DNA of 64,000 bases from Juglans regia (lineage: Eukaryota > Streptophyta > Magnoliopsida > Fagales > Juglandaceae): positions 20,508,623 through 20,572,622 of the forward strand of contig NC_049909.1 in assembly GCF_001411555.2 (NCBI RefSeq), given 5' to 3'. Below, one piece after another: positions 13,301 through 25,907 of the stretch (position 1 is the first letter of the stretch; every line of letters starts with the position of its first letter). Position numbers and translations under genes: made by a program. The notes beneath the pieces are model-generated. The model did no database searches and had not been told where the DNA came from. It worked only from the letters and a program-made list of their open reading frames with translations.

Positions 13301-16300
13301 TGGAGGGATTCTTTTCCTATTAAAAATTTTAAGACTCATAAAAGACTTCTGAAATTTTTTACTCACTGACAGATAATGGAACCTGCAGGGAATAGGGGCT
13401 GTTGTGGGAGCTGTATCGCGAAATCTTCATGAACTTCAGAATCGGCAGGGAAGCTACTTATCGATATATGATCAACCTGCTCTTCCCCTCCAGGTTTCTG
13501 TTACATATACTGCAACTTGTTCAAATTTTCATGGTCCCCCCCCCACGTGTTTCTCACTCCCTATCATACACACCCACACACACGCTGCGAAGTGGTCACA
13601 AAGCTGGTGATTTCCTATGGTATTTACTAGGTTTCTCTACAGGATCCTGTCGTTGACTCAATAAGAGCAGCCGTGGACAGATTGACTCACTCAACAAATT
13701 TCCTCAACTTTTTGGCGCAACATGCTCTCATTATGCAAGATGAGCTGCCTACTCCCATTGAGGAACAAGTTGATGATCAGAAATACCATTTTATATCACT
13801 TCTCTTGAACTTGGCCAACACATTTCTTTATATGGTCAATACATATATTGTTGTTCCTACAGCAGATGACTACTCCTTGAGCCTTGGAGCTGCAGCAACA
13901 GTTTGTGGTATTGTGATTGGTGCAATGGCAGTTGCCCAGGTGTTTTCTTCGGTGTATTTTAGTGCATGGTCAAATAAATCATACTTCCAACCTCTTGTAT
14001 TTAGCAGTATAGCTCTTCTTGTGGGAAACACCTTGTATGCATTGGCTTATGATCTTAATTCGATAGCGGTTCTCCTAATTGGCCGCCTTTTCTGTGGGTA
14101 AGTAGTCTTGTTCTTCTTACTGTGTCATTACTTGATAGGAATAACTTCAAGAATGTGCTTTTCCTGCATTTTGAAACGAAGATCTCCACCTTGCTTTGCA
14201 TGTTGGGTTCAACATTCTAGTTTACAAATCTATGCATTTCTTATTTACTTTCATCACAATAAAAAATATATACTATCACATCTAAGCAAGTAACAGAGAA
14301 AAGACTACTTAATTAAAAAATTCATGAAACCACAAAATTAGTATGAGAAAATAGAAAAATCTCATGGAATTGTGTTCTGTTACAATTGTGTATATACATT
14401 TTTTTTATAGGTGAAGTTATGAGATAATAGGAAACTTTTTAGACTGCAAGGTCTATGGACCCATTCACCAAGACTTTGCCACTATAAACTTTTAACTGTG
14501 CATGTACATGACAACACATGCCCTAAACATGCACATATTTGTAGGAGAATCTTAGTTGGTGTCAAAACTTGGAGCCTGTACAAAGCTTGGGTACCCAAAC
14601 AATTGGCTTTACAACATTAAGAGATTGAGTAATAGAAGAAAGACCAGACATAGCTCTTTCAATCAAGGACGTGACATGAAAATGGTCAGATTGCAAGTAG
14701 AAAAAGTTTCATTCACCAAACCATTTTTGCTATGGTTATAGATTTATTTCTGTTATGAAAATATTAACAAGATTGGTTTCTGCTCTTTTATTAAGGCACA
14801 CCATTTGCTTATGGTCACAAGAAACTAGAAAACTTGGTTATAAAAGGGACGGTAATTTTCTTCTTACCGAAGTGTGGTATCAGATTTCGAATTAGGAGAT
14901 TATGGTCTCTTCTCCGACCAAGAAATGCTTTTCTAGTTTTTTTTCCAGACAATATAACAGTATAGTATTTATAATATGCTCATCATATATATTAACGTAG
15001 CCACACTTTTGAAATTGTAGATTGGGTTCTGCAAGAGCTGTTAACCGGAGGTATATCAGTGATTGTGTACCTCTGAAAATCCGCATGCAGGCATCAGCAG
15101 CTTTTGTTAGTGCCAGTGCTCTTGGAATGGCCTGTGGTCCTGCTCTAGCTGGTTTGCTTCAAACTAATTTTAGGATCTACAAGCTTACATTCAATCAAGA
15201 CACCTTGCCTGGCTGGGTTATGGCTGTTGCTTGGCTAATATACTTAATTTGGTTGTGTATCTCATTTAAAGAACCTTCTCATGATTTTGAAGAAAATCAA
15301 TTGCCTCAGGAATCGAATTCTGGTATGTTGATTCATATGGTGCTGACTTTTTGGTTGATATCTCGCACATTTCTGGCCATGTCTATGTTATTTTTTTCAG
15401 ACTTTAAATTGAATAACTGACCATTTAATGTGACTGGTTATTTTTTTTTCTCATAGAACTGATTTTGCTATTTTGGAAACTTATAAAGAGTATATAGATT
15501 CTAAATGACATCATCAATCTGTCAATCAGAGTGGTGATTTACTTATCCATCATTTTTGGAAAGTGTAACAAAAATTCACTCTTTTAAGTTCTCTGTTTTT
15601 TTTTTTTTTTGACAAGTTCTCTGTTCAAGATGTTTAGTTCTGGTTGTGGACTTTGAATGACAGAAGCAGTACAGAATGATGCCCTTGAAGAAGGACTTAA
15701 ACAACCATTGCTTGTTAGTTCAGAAGATAAGCAACAAGAAGAAGATAGTGAGCAAGAATGTGATGAAAGTGAAGAAGCTTCTGAGGAATCTCGCCGACCA
15801 GCTACTTCAATTCGATCAGCATATAGACTACTTACACCCTCTGTGAAGGTATATAGGTGACTTTTATATTAGTTTAAAAAAATTAACAGATAAGTTTGAT
15901 GTATGTCTTTGATTTCATCATTGACATGAAAAAAAAGTATGTAGTTATTAACACACGTGGTTTTGTTGTTCTGTTTTTCAGGAAAATAGAACTATAGTAC
16001 TATTTTTATTCTTAAAAATATATATTTCAAATGTGACCCCCCCAATATGTATGCTTTATGGAAACACACACAAACACCACATTGCTGAAACATACTAATG
16101 TATATGGATGTTTAAACTTGTTAACCAGCAGAGTATCAATGTTACAACTTCTCTTATTCATTATAATGCAGCTAGAAGTCCCAATTAGGTGAGCAAGCAC
16201 TTATGCTTCCACATTAAAGCTTTGTCTACTGAGATGCTTTCTTTGAACCGATAGTTGAGATGAGTTATCAAGTCTCGTTTCACACTGTAAAGTAGAACCT

Positions 16301-18499
16301 GATCATTGACTTTGCTCTGTGTTTTACTTATCCAAAATAAAATAAATTACTATTGAATTGCAGGAGATTAAGCAATCCAGATCCTGCTCATTTATCTTTT
16401 GATCGCTGTCATGTATTTTATTGTCCAAGCCTATGGACTGGTTTAAATCATTGAGAAGCTTTTCCTCCTAAAATCTTCTTCCTAATCTCATGTCTGCTAT
16501 TAATATTTGGTTGGAGCTGAAACACTAGGAACTTCAAAACAATCATTAATTGAATTTCTATGTTTCATCAGGTTCAGTTGTTGATATATTTCATGCTCAA
16601 ATATGTAATGGAGATTTTACTTTCAGAATCAAGTGTTATTACCACATACTACTTTCACTGGTCTACGAGCACAGTGGCAATTTTTCTTGCTTCCCTTGGC
16701 CTGACAGTTCTTCCAGTAAACATCGTTGTTGGAAATTACATTAGCAATATGTTTGAAGACAGGTAATTATTTAACAGTAACAAGCTTTTGATCTCTAATT
16801 TCTGGAATTTGTTCAGTATCATTAGTATTTGATTATCTTTATCTCCTCCCCTTCTTCCCCCCCTTCCCCCCAAAAAAAGAAAAAGATAAGGAAAAACATC
16901 TGTTCTAAATTTTTGGATGCTTCTCATAAACTGTTGATGCATTAATTTTCATCTGTCTGATTCTGATCGCAGGCAGATTCTATTGGCGTCTGAAATTGTG
17001 GTTTGCATAGGCATACTCCTGAGCTTCCATATAATAAATCCGTACTCTGTGCCACAGTATGTCTGCTCAGGACTCATCGTGTTTGTTTCTGCCGAGGTAC
17101 TTGAAGGTGAGATATTGTTCAGTTCAATTTCATTTTTGTTTCTAATAAGCACCTATAAGGAGGGAAAACTGCACGTCATGACTAACCAAATCCCAATTAA
17201 AGTGATATATTTAGGAATAATCAATGTGGTCTAGGATTAGGAGAGGAAATGGTTTTCTGAAGTTGAGAAAAGAAATAACAGTTAATTTATTGTATGTCTG
17301 AAGTATTCAAATATATCTAGTTCCACGTTTGTGGATTTGTCTTGTGAGCTTTTCATTTTCAAGAAGCCTGATGCTTCTTTTTTTTTTTATAATCACAGTG
17401 ACTTTCTTCGGGTATAGCTATCGTCTCTATGTTTATCATCATTGTACACCTTTCATGCTAATCCATTTTGATATTCTATCTATTTGGAAATTGGAATTGG
17501 TATGTTATATGTATATCTGCCAACCTCAAGTTCAGAAACTTAAACCACAAACTCGAGATTTTATCTAACTTTTTAAGGTATAAACGTAAGATGAAATAAA
17601 CCAAAGATCATCTAATTGAATCTGGATATTGGCACAATATAAATGGTATCCATAATTCATCAGATATCGCACTACCTTGATCTTGAATTAATTTAGGCTA
17701 AAATATTTACGGTTAAAAAATTATAGAACTGGGAGGGGACTTCTGCAATTGTTCCTGTTTAAAATAAGCCTTTCTCCATTTTGAAGACAAAAGGGCATCA
17801 AATCTTATTATTTCATATTTGATAAGAAACTAACATTTCTGTTTTTTAAATTTTTTGGATGAACTCAAAACTTTCTTCTATAAAACTTAGTTCATTTGGG
17901 CCATTGCTATAAATTTTAATGGACTAAGCCTCCATGACTTCCTTGTATCAATTTCAAATTATAATTAGGTGTTTCTCTTATATATATAGACTGAAATCAC
18001 TCAAAAAGTGGTCTACAGTGTTTCCTCGTATACACACATACATATATATATAAGAAGTAAGAAAGTACTGTAACAATCTCACCGCCACGTGATCAGCAAA
18101 AATGTACACTTATTAGCTCTAATAATTGTATTGTATTGGAATAATTTAGGAACAATAGTGAACTAGAATATAATTTCTTTGTGAAGATTCAAATTTTGTC
18201 TCAGAGCTTTGCATCCTGATGAAAGGAATATATCATGAATTTTCTCTACTGTTGGTTCAGGTGTCAACTTGGCACTCCTCTCTAGGGTCATGTCATCCCG
18301 GCTTTCCCGTGGAACCTATAATGGTGGACTACTTTCAACAGAAGCTGGGACAATTGCACGAGTGATTGCAGATGGCACGATAACTATGGCTGGATACTTG
18401 GGTCAGAGTAGACTCTTGAATGTCACCCTACTTCCTTCACTCTTCATTTGCATTTCCTCCATTGTTGCCACCTGCTTAACGTACAACTCTCTCTATTGA
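10307..18499 (+). CDS. VPT1: SPX-MFS vacuolar phosphate transporter (VPT1/PHT5 family), complete
   Basis: This family moves inorganic phosphate from cytosol into the vacuole across the tonoplast. Its SPX domain senses inositol pyrophosphates. Ten exons with GT-AG introns: 10307-10359, 12069-12189, 12974-13285, 13389-13493, 13643-14097, 15021-15322, 15664-15848, 16572-16762, 16973-17106, 18261-18499. They total 2097 bp, 698 aa plus TGA, the usual family length. The SPX domain fills about residues 2-160. Its lysine surface shows in KLMKKRVKQ (24-32) and [10 protein letters not shown] (125-134), as in known inositol-phosphate binding SPX domains. The MFS part runs from about residue 245. [13 protein letters not shown] follows the first transmembrane block, and an acidic linker of about 60 residues ([17 protein letters not shown]) divides the two halves of the transporter. 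The start is the first ATG after the acceptor and gives the family N-terminus [16 protein letters not shown]. Confidence 0.95.
11660..11970. mobile_element. Miniature element related to the TGAGTTGAG family, in intron 1 of the transporter gene
   Basis: The stretch has the family traits seen elsewhere in the window: GATGAGATGAGA near one end, GTGTTTGGATGTTGAGATGAG at about 11897, and a close of CCAAATGGGGCC. The middle is AT-rich and non-coding. The ends are poorly matched, so the limits are approximate. Confidence 0.45.
12280..12305. repeat. (TA)n microsatellite
   Basis: An uninterrupted TA run of about 13 units in intron 2 of the SPX-MFS gene. Confidence 0.9.
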
Positions 18500-19770
18500 T
18501 TAGTAACTCTTGTATCAATAGTTATCCATCCAAGGCAATTCCAGTCCCTGTAAGATCTCTCCATTTCCTCATTATTTTGCCTCACTATCAGCTATCATTG
18601 CTGTGCATTGCAAGAAAACGAGCTCATTCATTTTGTTCTTGATCTGTTGGATTATAATAAATTATTACTCCTCTAAAGTTGCAAGCCTAGAAAATTCTCA
18701 TCTATACCCACCCGTTCAACTACTTTATTTTACATATAAGCCGGACCTTTGAGCTGAATTACTGAAAATTGTGGTTTTTTGCTTTATACTGTAATTGAGT
18801 AGAGAATATTTACAAGTATATATGGGTAATTTTACCTCAAAGGAGACTATGTTTCAAGCTAAGGCCATAATATCATTTGTTGCTTTGCCAATATGCGGGT
18901 AAATGGTGTTTATAATTTGGTTTGCAAGTGTGCATAAAATCACTGATCAAAAAGTCCCTTTTGGCAGCTCTCGATCTGCAAATTAAGAATTCTCAATGTG
19001 AAGAAAGCATGAACGCACAGAGACAAACGGCCGATAAAGGATGTCCAGGTCTGTGGCTAGAATACAATCACCCGGTGTTGTTGTCACTGTCATCATCGTT
19101 GTTCTATTATTGCCACCACCAACACCATGACTTTGCACCGCTCCCTTTAAGTACTAGTCATTGTCACCGGCCTCCATTACCATCATACTTTTAATAATTA
19201 CTATTGCATCCTGATTTTGAGAGTTTTAACTATACTTAACTCCAAAAATAAAACGTAGATTGATGGGATTAAATTCTCAGGAAAAAAAAAAAAAAAAAAA
19301 TCGACACTAATTTACAGTACCTCCCAAAAAAACATGAGCGGTTCTGTACTTCCTAACTTATTTGATAATCAATCAATATAATTATTCTAATTCATTATAA
19401 ATCATTTCAATTTACGTAACTGTTTTTAATTTAAATTAGAGTTGTAATTTTAAAAAAATCTAAATTTTACCATTTTTTTGGCATACTAGGACAGCCATTT
19501 ATAGTACCAACTCTTTCATTTCAATGACACGTAGACGACAACTAGTGATCAACAGCTGACGACACGTGGATATGTAATATAGCTAGCCCCGAAAAGTCTT
19601 CGCCGAGGCATCCATGGGCATTAGGGACAAAGCTCGTTATTATTATTATTTTTTAATATGAATAGAATTTTATTCATCATATGCAAATAAATTAGTCATT
19701 AAATTATACATATGGATAGAATTTTTATTCATTACATATTTTTTCACTCAAAATTGAATTAAAAAATTTA
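18500..19770. other. 3' UTR of the SPX-MFS gene and following spacer
   Basis: The first 250-350 bp after the stop is probably 3' UTR. A poly(A) run of about 18 lies near 19283-19300. No further coding sequence can be supported. An open frame at 18922-19194 has no recognisable domain. Confidence 0.5.
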
Positions 19771-19779
19771 TACAAAATC

Positions 19780-20305
19780 TTACTCTATTCGCACTTTCTT
19801 TTCTAAATATGAAAGAGCTAACTTTGCCAATTTATGTGTCATAGTATTGGCCTCCCGACATGTAAAGCAAATACCCTACTTTGGTCTTTCAATGAGCATG
19901 TTTCGAGTATCAACAATCACAATTTCATAGCTTGTATAAATATCTTCCATGTTATTTGTATCATTTACAACTATATGAGAATCTCCTTCCAGTATCACTC
20001 TTGACAACCCTGACTGATCAATACATAAATTCATAACTTTTCTCAAGGCAGTGCCTCTGCTATAACAAGTTTCATTACATGTTTTATATTTGAACACAGA
20101 GCAGCCAAAATATCACCTGAAGTGTCTCTAATTATCACTCCAAATCCAACTTCTTTTGATTGATTCTCCACAGCAGCATCTCAGTTGGCCTTATAGAACA
20201 AACCAATTGGTTTTTTTAATTGCTTAAGGGTGATCTCTAAACTCTTCTTGATGGCATATATACTCTCATGTTGATAACTCTGTGCTAAAGTAAAATCCAC
20301 CAGAC
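19780..20305 (-). pseudogene. RNase H (RVT_3-like) domain remnant of a LINE-type retroelement
   Basis: Read on the minus strand, from 20305 down, the pieces match the C-terminal RNase H domain of plant non-LTR retrotransposons: FYKAN(stop)DAAVENQ, GFGVIIRDTSGDILAA, LSRVILEGDSHIVV and CREANTMTHKLAKLAL. The Trp normally found in the KANWDAA motif is a TGA stop (20181-20183). A frameshift near 20045 separates the IIRD half from the EGDS half. No reverse transcriptase remains nearby. Domain-level copies like this also occur as single genes, but the two lesions mark this one as dead. Confidence 0.65.
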
Positions 20306-20938
20306 ATTATTTTGCATTCAAAAACACCTTTCTCGGATGCTCGAATTTGTTTTAAAAAATTAAGGAATTTTTTCTTAACCATATTCTTCTCATTGAATAA
20401 GTCACTAACTCAACCTCTTCGGCATTCAGTCTCTCGTTCAGTTTCTTCCATTAGGGGACAAAGCTCGTTAATTAAGTCCGTAATTAATGAATTAAGTGGG
20501 ACATGTTGAACCTTAATTCCATTTACAAAGTCGAAGATTTTATGTGCTGATTACGCTTAATTACGTTAAAACTGCCAGCATATATAATATATATCCCTAT
20601 ATTTTGCCAGCTTCTATTAATCACATGCAGCTCTCAAGTGCTGATCATATATCACCGACTATATATGATAATTATATATAGAATATACTTTTTCAATAAG
20701 TAACAAAAAATTAAAATAACAAACAAAATGGTTGGAATAGTTTAAAATTAGGAAATATATACTGTGAATGATGCTAAATACAGTTCTAAAAATTTGTAAG
20801 TCTCGCACACTTCCTTTTAAAAAAAGTAGAGTCCCCTTTTAATTTTTTTTTATATAGATTTCAAATTTAATCATTTTTTTTAAATAAAATGAGCAAAATT
20901 TACACATTAATTTAAGACTGTAAATATCATTTATTATA

Positions 20939-20969
<31 letters not shown>

Positions 20970-21224
20970 GTATCAATTACAATATATACTGTGATGGACT
21001 TGTCATCAATCAATTAGGCATGTTCATCTTTAACAAGACTAGCTAGCTACCACGTGTTTTTATTAATTAAGTGGGTCATCGGCATTCATGATCGTCGGGG
21101 TACATTTTTTGGTTTCTGTTGTGATGATTTTTTCAATTCCCTTGCAGACCCTCATCATCATGTAGTACAGACTATATTTAATCACCGAAAAATATGGTTT
21201 AGAAAAAATGCTCTATATCAATGT

Positions 21225-21272
<48 letters not shown>

Positions 21273-22690
21273 CGTACAAAACAAAATGCCTTCTTGAATC
21301 GAGTCTGATCATCATCGTAGTAACTAGTAAAATAATTAAATCGCGCGGAGCCGTACTTGACTAAAACATGCATGCATGCATGATCTTATACCAATATTTA
21401 TGGCTGGAAGCATTTAGTGATCAACACGTACGTCTGTCATGGACGTAGTTTCGATCATGTTTCAAACATTCTCATTCTCTCTCTTATAAATTGTTGTAAG
21501 AAATACTTAAGATGGATAATTTTGTAGATTCTAAGCTATACGGCAAAGCATGACGTACGTACATGACATTGGATAGAGACTTGAAGATCAATAGTGCTTG
21601 GAAGGAAAATAATCAATTGGAAAAGAGTAATACTCTATATATTAATCAGTTATCATTTCATGATGTGATATTAGATAATTAAAAATTATTTATTATAATT
21701 TACTTATAAATTTATCATCTAATGTCACGTCTTGATGTGAAAATAGATGATAAATAGATATTTTCATTAAAGAATACTACTAGTAACTAGTAGTTAACCG
21801 GTTGACATTTAACCATAAATATTAAGATCATGATACTAAAACGATAGATATATGTACGTAGTTATCCAGCTCGATCAGCAATTCTCATCCATACATGCAT
21901 GAGACGGCCATATTTTGAGTTTTCTTCTCCATTTTGTACGTAACTCATGAAGAAAAACAAACAACTTTGAAAACAGAGAGAGATCACAGATTATTAGGCT
22001 CCGTATGTATATTGAGTTAAAGATACATTTTTAATGGATTATTTAAAAATTAAATATACTGAATATTTAACTATTAAAGAACAAATATTATTTTATTGTT
22101 ATATAATAAAAAAATAACTATTTTAATGTAGAGATTTATGTGAATAAAATGATTAAAAATTAAATTCATCTTATATTTATAAAAAATATACTATTATTTT
22201 ACTTAATCCATCGAGAGTGTTCAGATAAGATGAGTTAAGATAAAAATTAAAAATTAAATAAAATATTATTATTTAATATTATTATTGTTTTAAAATTTTA
22301 AAAAAATAAATTATTTATTATATTTTATATAAAATTTTAAAATAATTATAATAATAAAATAAAATAAATTGATATTATTTTTCAATCCAAACGGCTCATT
22401 ATTCCGCCTCCAACGAGAAAGGAAGCCAGGACGTGTACAGAACTTTGAAAAGAAAGGCCAGCGACGTCAGTTAATGCAGAAGCTGCCTGAAAATGCCGGA
22501 TTTTAATTGGAATGATGGAATCCACGGACTAGAAGAATGCAGACAGTACGTACTGATAAGGGTTCCATCGTGGCGGCATTTAAAGTCTAACTGAACTACT
22601 TTCTTCACAAGTTGTTGTATTTCATTAATTTCCCACAATATTATATAAACTACATGTCTCCTTTAACTTAAAAAAGTGGCTATAAACTAC
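20306..22690. other. Intergenic spacer with simple repeats and miniature-element remnants
   Basis: No gene is supported. There is a (TA)n run at about 21228-21268, a CATGCATGCATGCATG (RY-type) run near 21368-21383, and a diverged TGAGTTAAG-type miniature element near 22195-22400. Near 20775-20930 lies a degraded relative of the GTGCAGTCGTTTT element. Confidence 0.5.
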
Positions 22691-22694
22691 AACA

Positions 22695-22850
22695 GGAATG
22701 AACAATGCACAGTATTACAGTATTGAACAGTGTAAACAGTATAAATATACTACAATAATCAACAGTTACGAACAGTATTACAGTATGTGCTACAGTTCTA
22801 AACAGTGTTCGTAAACAGTATAAACAGTGCTAAACAGTAAAATAAAATGA
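22695..22850. repeat. Cluster of irregular AACAGTAT-type short repeats
   Basis: About a dozen copies of (A)ACAGT(A/G) spaced 8-20 bp apart, for example ACAGTATTACAGTATTGAAC. There is no coding potential. It looks like a decayed minisatellite or the end of a miniature transposon. Confidence 0.5.
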
Positions 22851-22874
22851 TATAATTTTATTAAATATTTTTAG

Positions 22875-23045
22875 AGTAACGTTATATATAGTCGTAGAAT
22901 ATGTAAATACCGTGCAGTCGTTTTGAAAAATTGTGAGGTCTACTATTAAAAAATTAATTTATTTTCACGTGAGTCCTATATTTATTCAATTTTTTTAAAA
23001 TGACTGCACGGCACTTACACACTCACGACTGCAACTATCATTTCT
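22875..23045. mobile_element. MITE with GTGCAGTCGTTTT-type terminal inverted repeats
   Basis: The left arm (AGTCGTAGAATATGTAAATA, then CGTGCAGTCGTTTTGAAAAA) is an imperfect inverted copy of the right arm (TTTTAAAATGACTGCACGGC ... CACGACTGCAACTATCA). The element is about 170 bp and non-coding. A second copy lies at 54770-54940, and weaker relatives near 20775, 25425, 56780 and 61550. Confidence 0.75.
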
Positions 23046-23832
23046 CATAATTTTAAGAGAGTAAAATCATATAAATAATTAGAGTTTTTAATATTATTTA
23101 AATCTCATAATATTCTTAATTAACTAAAATTATTTAGATAAAATGATTTTTAACCATTAGAATATTTTTAAAATTTTAAAAATAGAAAAGATTTACTTTA
23201 ATGATAAAAAAATGTGGGAGTAATATAGAAATAAATGATTTTATATTTTTTCTGTTCTCCTTGGGTCATTGAGTATTCTAGTTGAATTCTATACAATTCA
23301 TATATTTTGCTAAGAAAACTATTGTAAAAATATCTAAAATCTTTTAATTTTTATATTATTCATATTACTGTAACGTTTTGTTATCATTATAATGTTTGTT
23401 AAAATTTATTTTTTTGTTCCTGTGCATTAAATTATTAACTAATTATTTTTTTTTAAAATATATTATTTTTACACATCATATTTTTTTTTAGACACATCAT
23501 TTTCAAGTAGATAAATGGACAAACGTGTTGCACGTTATATAACCGTTAGTGTATATATATATATATATACTGATTTATAAATATACACATTATATGATCC
23601 CCAACTTCTTGAGATCTATAAATCACTTTGATGATCAATATGATATTGGATTAGATTTTTAATTAATTTACATCAATTTTTATTTTTATTTTTTGTAATA
23701 TTTTTATATAAATTAAGCATTAATTCTCTTAAAATAAATAAGCAAAACGAGATACAATGGATAATGATATTTTCAAAAGACACATATTCGGACGAACACG
23801 AGTTCCTAGTACTACTCATATCACGTACGATA

Positions 23833-23884
<52 letters not shown>

Positions 23885-24180
23885 TGAGCAATATTCTTCA
23901 ATTTTCTTATGTAAAATATTTAGTTAAATTGAATAAGTCGGAAATTAGGTTTCGAACTCCAAACTAATTGACCATGAATGATATCATATAAAATTATTGG
24001 TTATCCTAAAATTTTTAAATTAATAAAAAAGAAATAACTTTGAATATTTTTATATATAGCTTAACACTTTCCTAAAGACCCACAATCAAAAAATCCTAGC
24101 CGTTGCTTATAATTTAGTGCAATAAATTACAAAACCCAACTGCCACTTGATCTTATCGTGAAACACGAGAGCTAGCTAGC
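23046..24180. other. AT-rich spacer and promoter region of the HOTHEAD-like gene
   Basis: Nothing coding. It contains (TA)n runs near 23555-23570 and 23835-23882. The immediate promoter, with a TATA box, follows. Confidence 0.55.
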
Positions 24181-24188
24181 TATATAAA
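24181..24188 (+). promoter_or_regulatory. TATA box of the HOTHEAD-like gene
   Basis: TATATAAA follows GCTAGC about 440 bp before the start codon. Transcription would start near 24215. A possible 5'-UTR intron runs from about 24415 (CCG/GTACGA) to 24512 (TATGCAG), which would shorten the leader. Confidence 0.5.
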
Positions 24189-24628
24189 CCCAATCAGCCA
24201 GTAAGCATAAGCACTACTGGCTAAATTTCATCTCCTAGCTCTCTTAATTTCTTCTACACATGATACACTTGTTCTGATTTTCTGGGCTAAAACTACTTGG
24301 CCGAGCCAGCCAGCAGGCCATGCGATCTGGGTGTCTTACTTTCTGCATTTCTTGAATCTTCGCTGCATGCCTAATTGGCCAATACATTTTTTCAACTTCC
24401 TGGACCAGTTTCGCCGGTACGACCACTACTACATCTCTGTTAATATTATACCCTCATATCTTTTCGCCATCGAGATCGTTGATCTTTTGAATTATATATA
24501 CTATATATGCAGGGAAGATCAAGGCTCTGGTTTTTGCTTGTAGAATAAGTATATAGGCAATTATCTACGTACACAAGCTGTTCAAGGCCTTTGATATTCC
24601 TGAGGATCGAGCTTTTGAAAGTGCGATA

Positions 24629-25866
24629 ATGGCTACGCTTAGCTGGCGGAGATTGTTTGGTACTGCTGCTTTGGCTGGAATATTGCTCTTCTTTAGTGGC
24701 TTTTGCGCCTCTGAAAAGGGTACCTACCCATTTTTCCTGGCTTAATTTCTAAGTATACTTCTTCATATTTATGCTCTCTGATAATAATAACCCTTCCCTC
24801 TACGTAAAAAAGTAGAAAATTTTGCTTTCCATTAACTGGAATTGGTAAAATATTTGAGGAAAATTGAGTCTCGATAATCTCTGCATGAGGTTGGAGTACT
24901 GACATGACCAACTAAGGGATAATTTAAAGATGCATGTATTTCATATATATTTTTTTATTTAGAAATTAATGCCTTGCGCGAATTTATTCGTTGAAAAAAG
25001 TATAAAAATCGCCGCAAAAGTCTATTTTCTAACTTGATGTAAAAAATTAGCAACGATGTAAAAAATCGCTGCAATTAAAGATTATTGCGGCGATTTTATT
25101 TCCAACAGACATAAAATCGCCGCAAAAAGTCTTATTTCTTGTAGTGTCCACAAGAACAATTTTTATGTGAAATTACTCTTTAAAACCTGAAATTAATATA
25201 TATACTGATGCAAATTATTGTCATGATATAATGATATAAAATGTAGGCGATAAGTTGGGCCATCTTCAATTCTTAGATCATAATGTTTTCAAGAAATTGA
25301 TTTCCAGTTGAATTTTGCAAATTGCAAATGATAAGGACATACATGTAATTATTATAATCAGTCATTCTTAATTATATATGGATTACTAGGGAAAACTCAT
25401 TATTTAAGAAAAGTAATCATGTTTAGATATATATAGTCTTAGAATGTGCATGTCTTCTACATTTTATTTGAAAAAAATAAGGCCGGTCCACCATTAAAAA
25501 AACAATTTTCATGATGTGAATCCTAAATTTATAATTTTTTCAAAGGGAATTAGTGAGACTCATACGATACACTAGAATTATAAATATTATTTCCCATTTA
25601 AGAATCTTGTCATTTTCCTTGATCACGAGATAAAAGAGATTTTACATTTTGTGAATTAAAGTTCCATTTTCTTTAGAAAAATAAATAAATACATGAAAGA
25701 CGTAATATACCAAATGTAGCATTTAATTTCTTTACGCACGACATTACGCGGCACCAATGTACGTAGCATATACTTGAGGCTTGTCTAAGCTGCTAGCTTC
25801 TCCATGGCTAGCTCGTGAAAGCTGTAAGTGGAGAGAAATAACAAATTAATGGGAATCAAATGCAGT

Positions 25867-25907
<41 letters not shown>

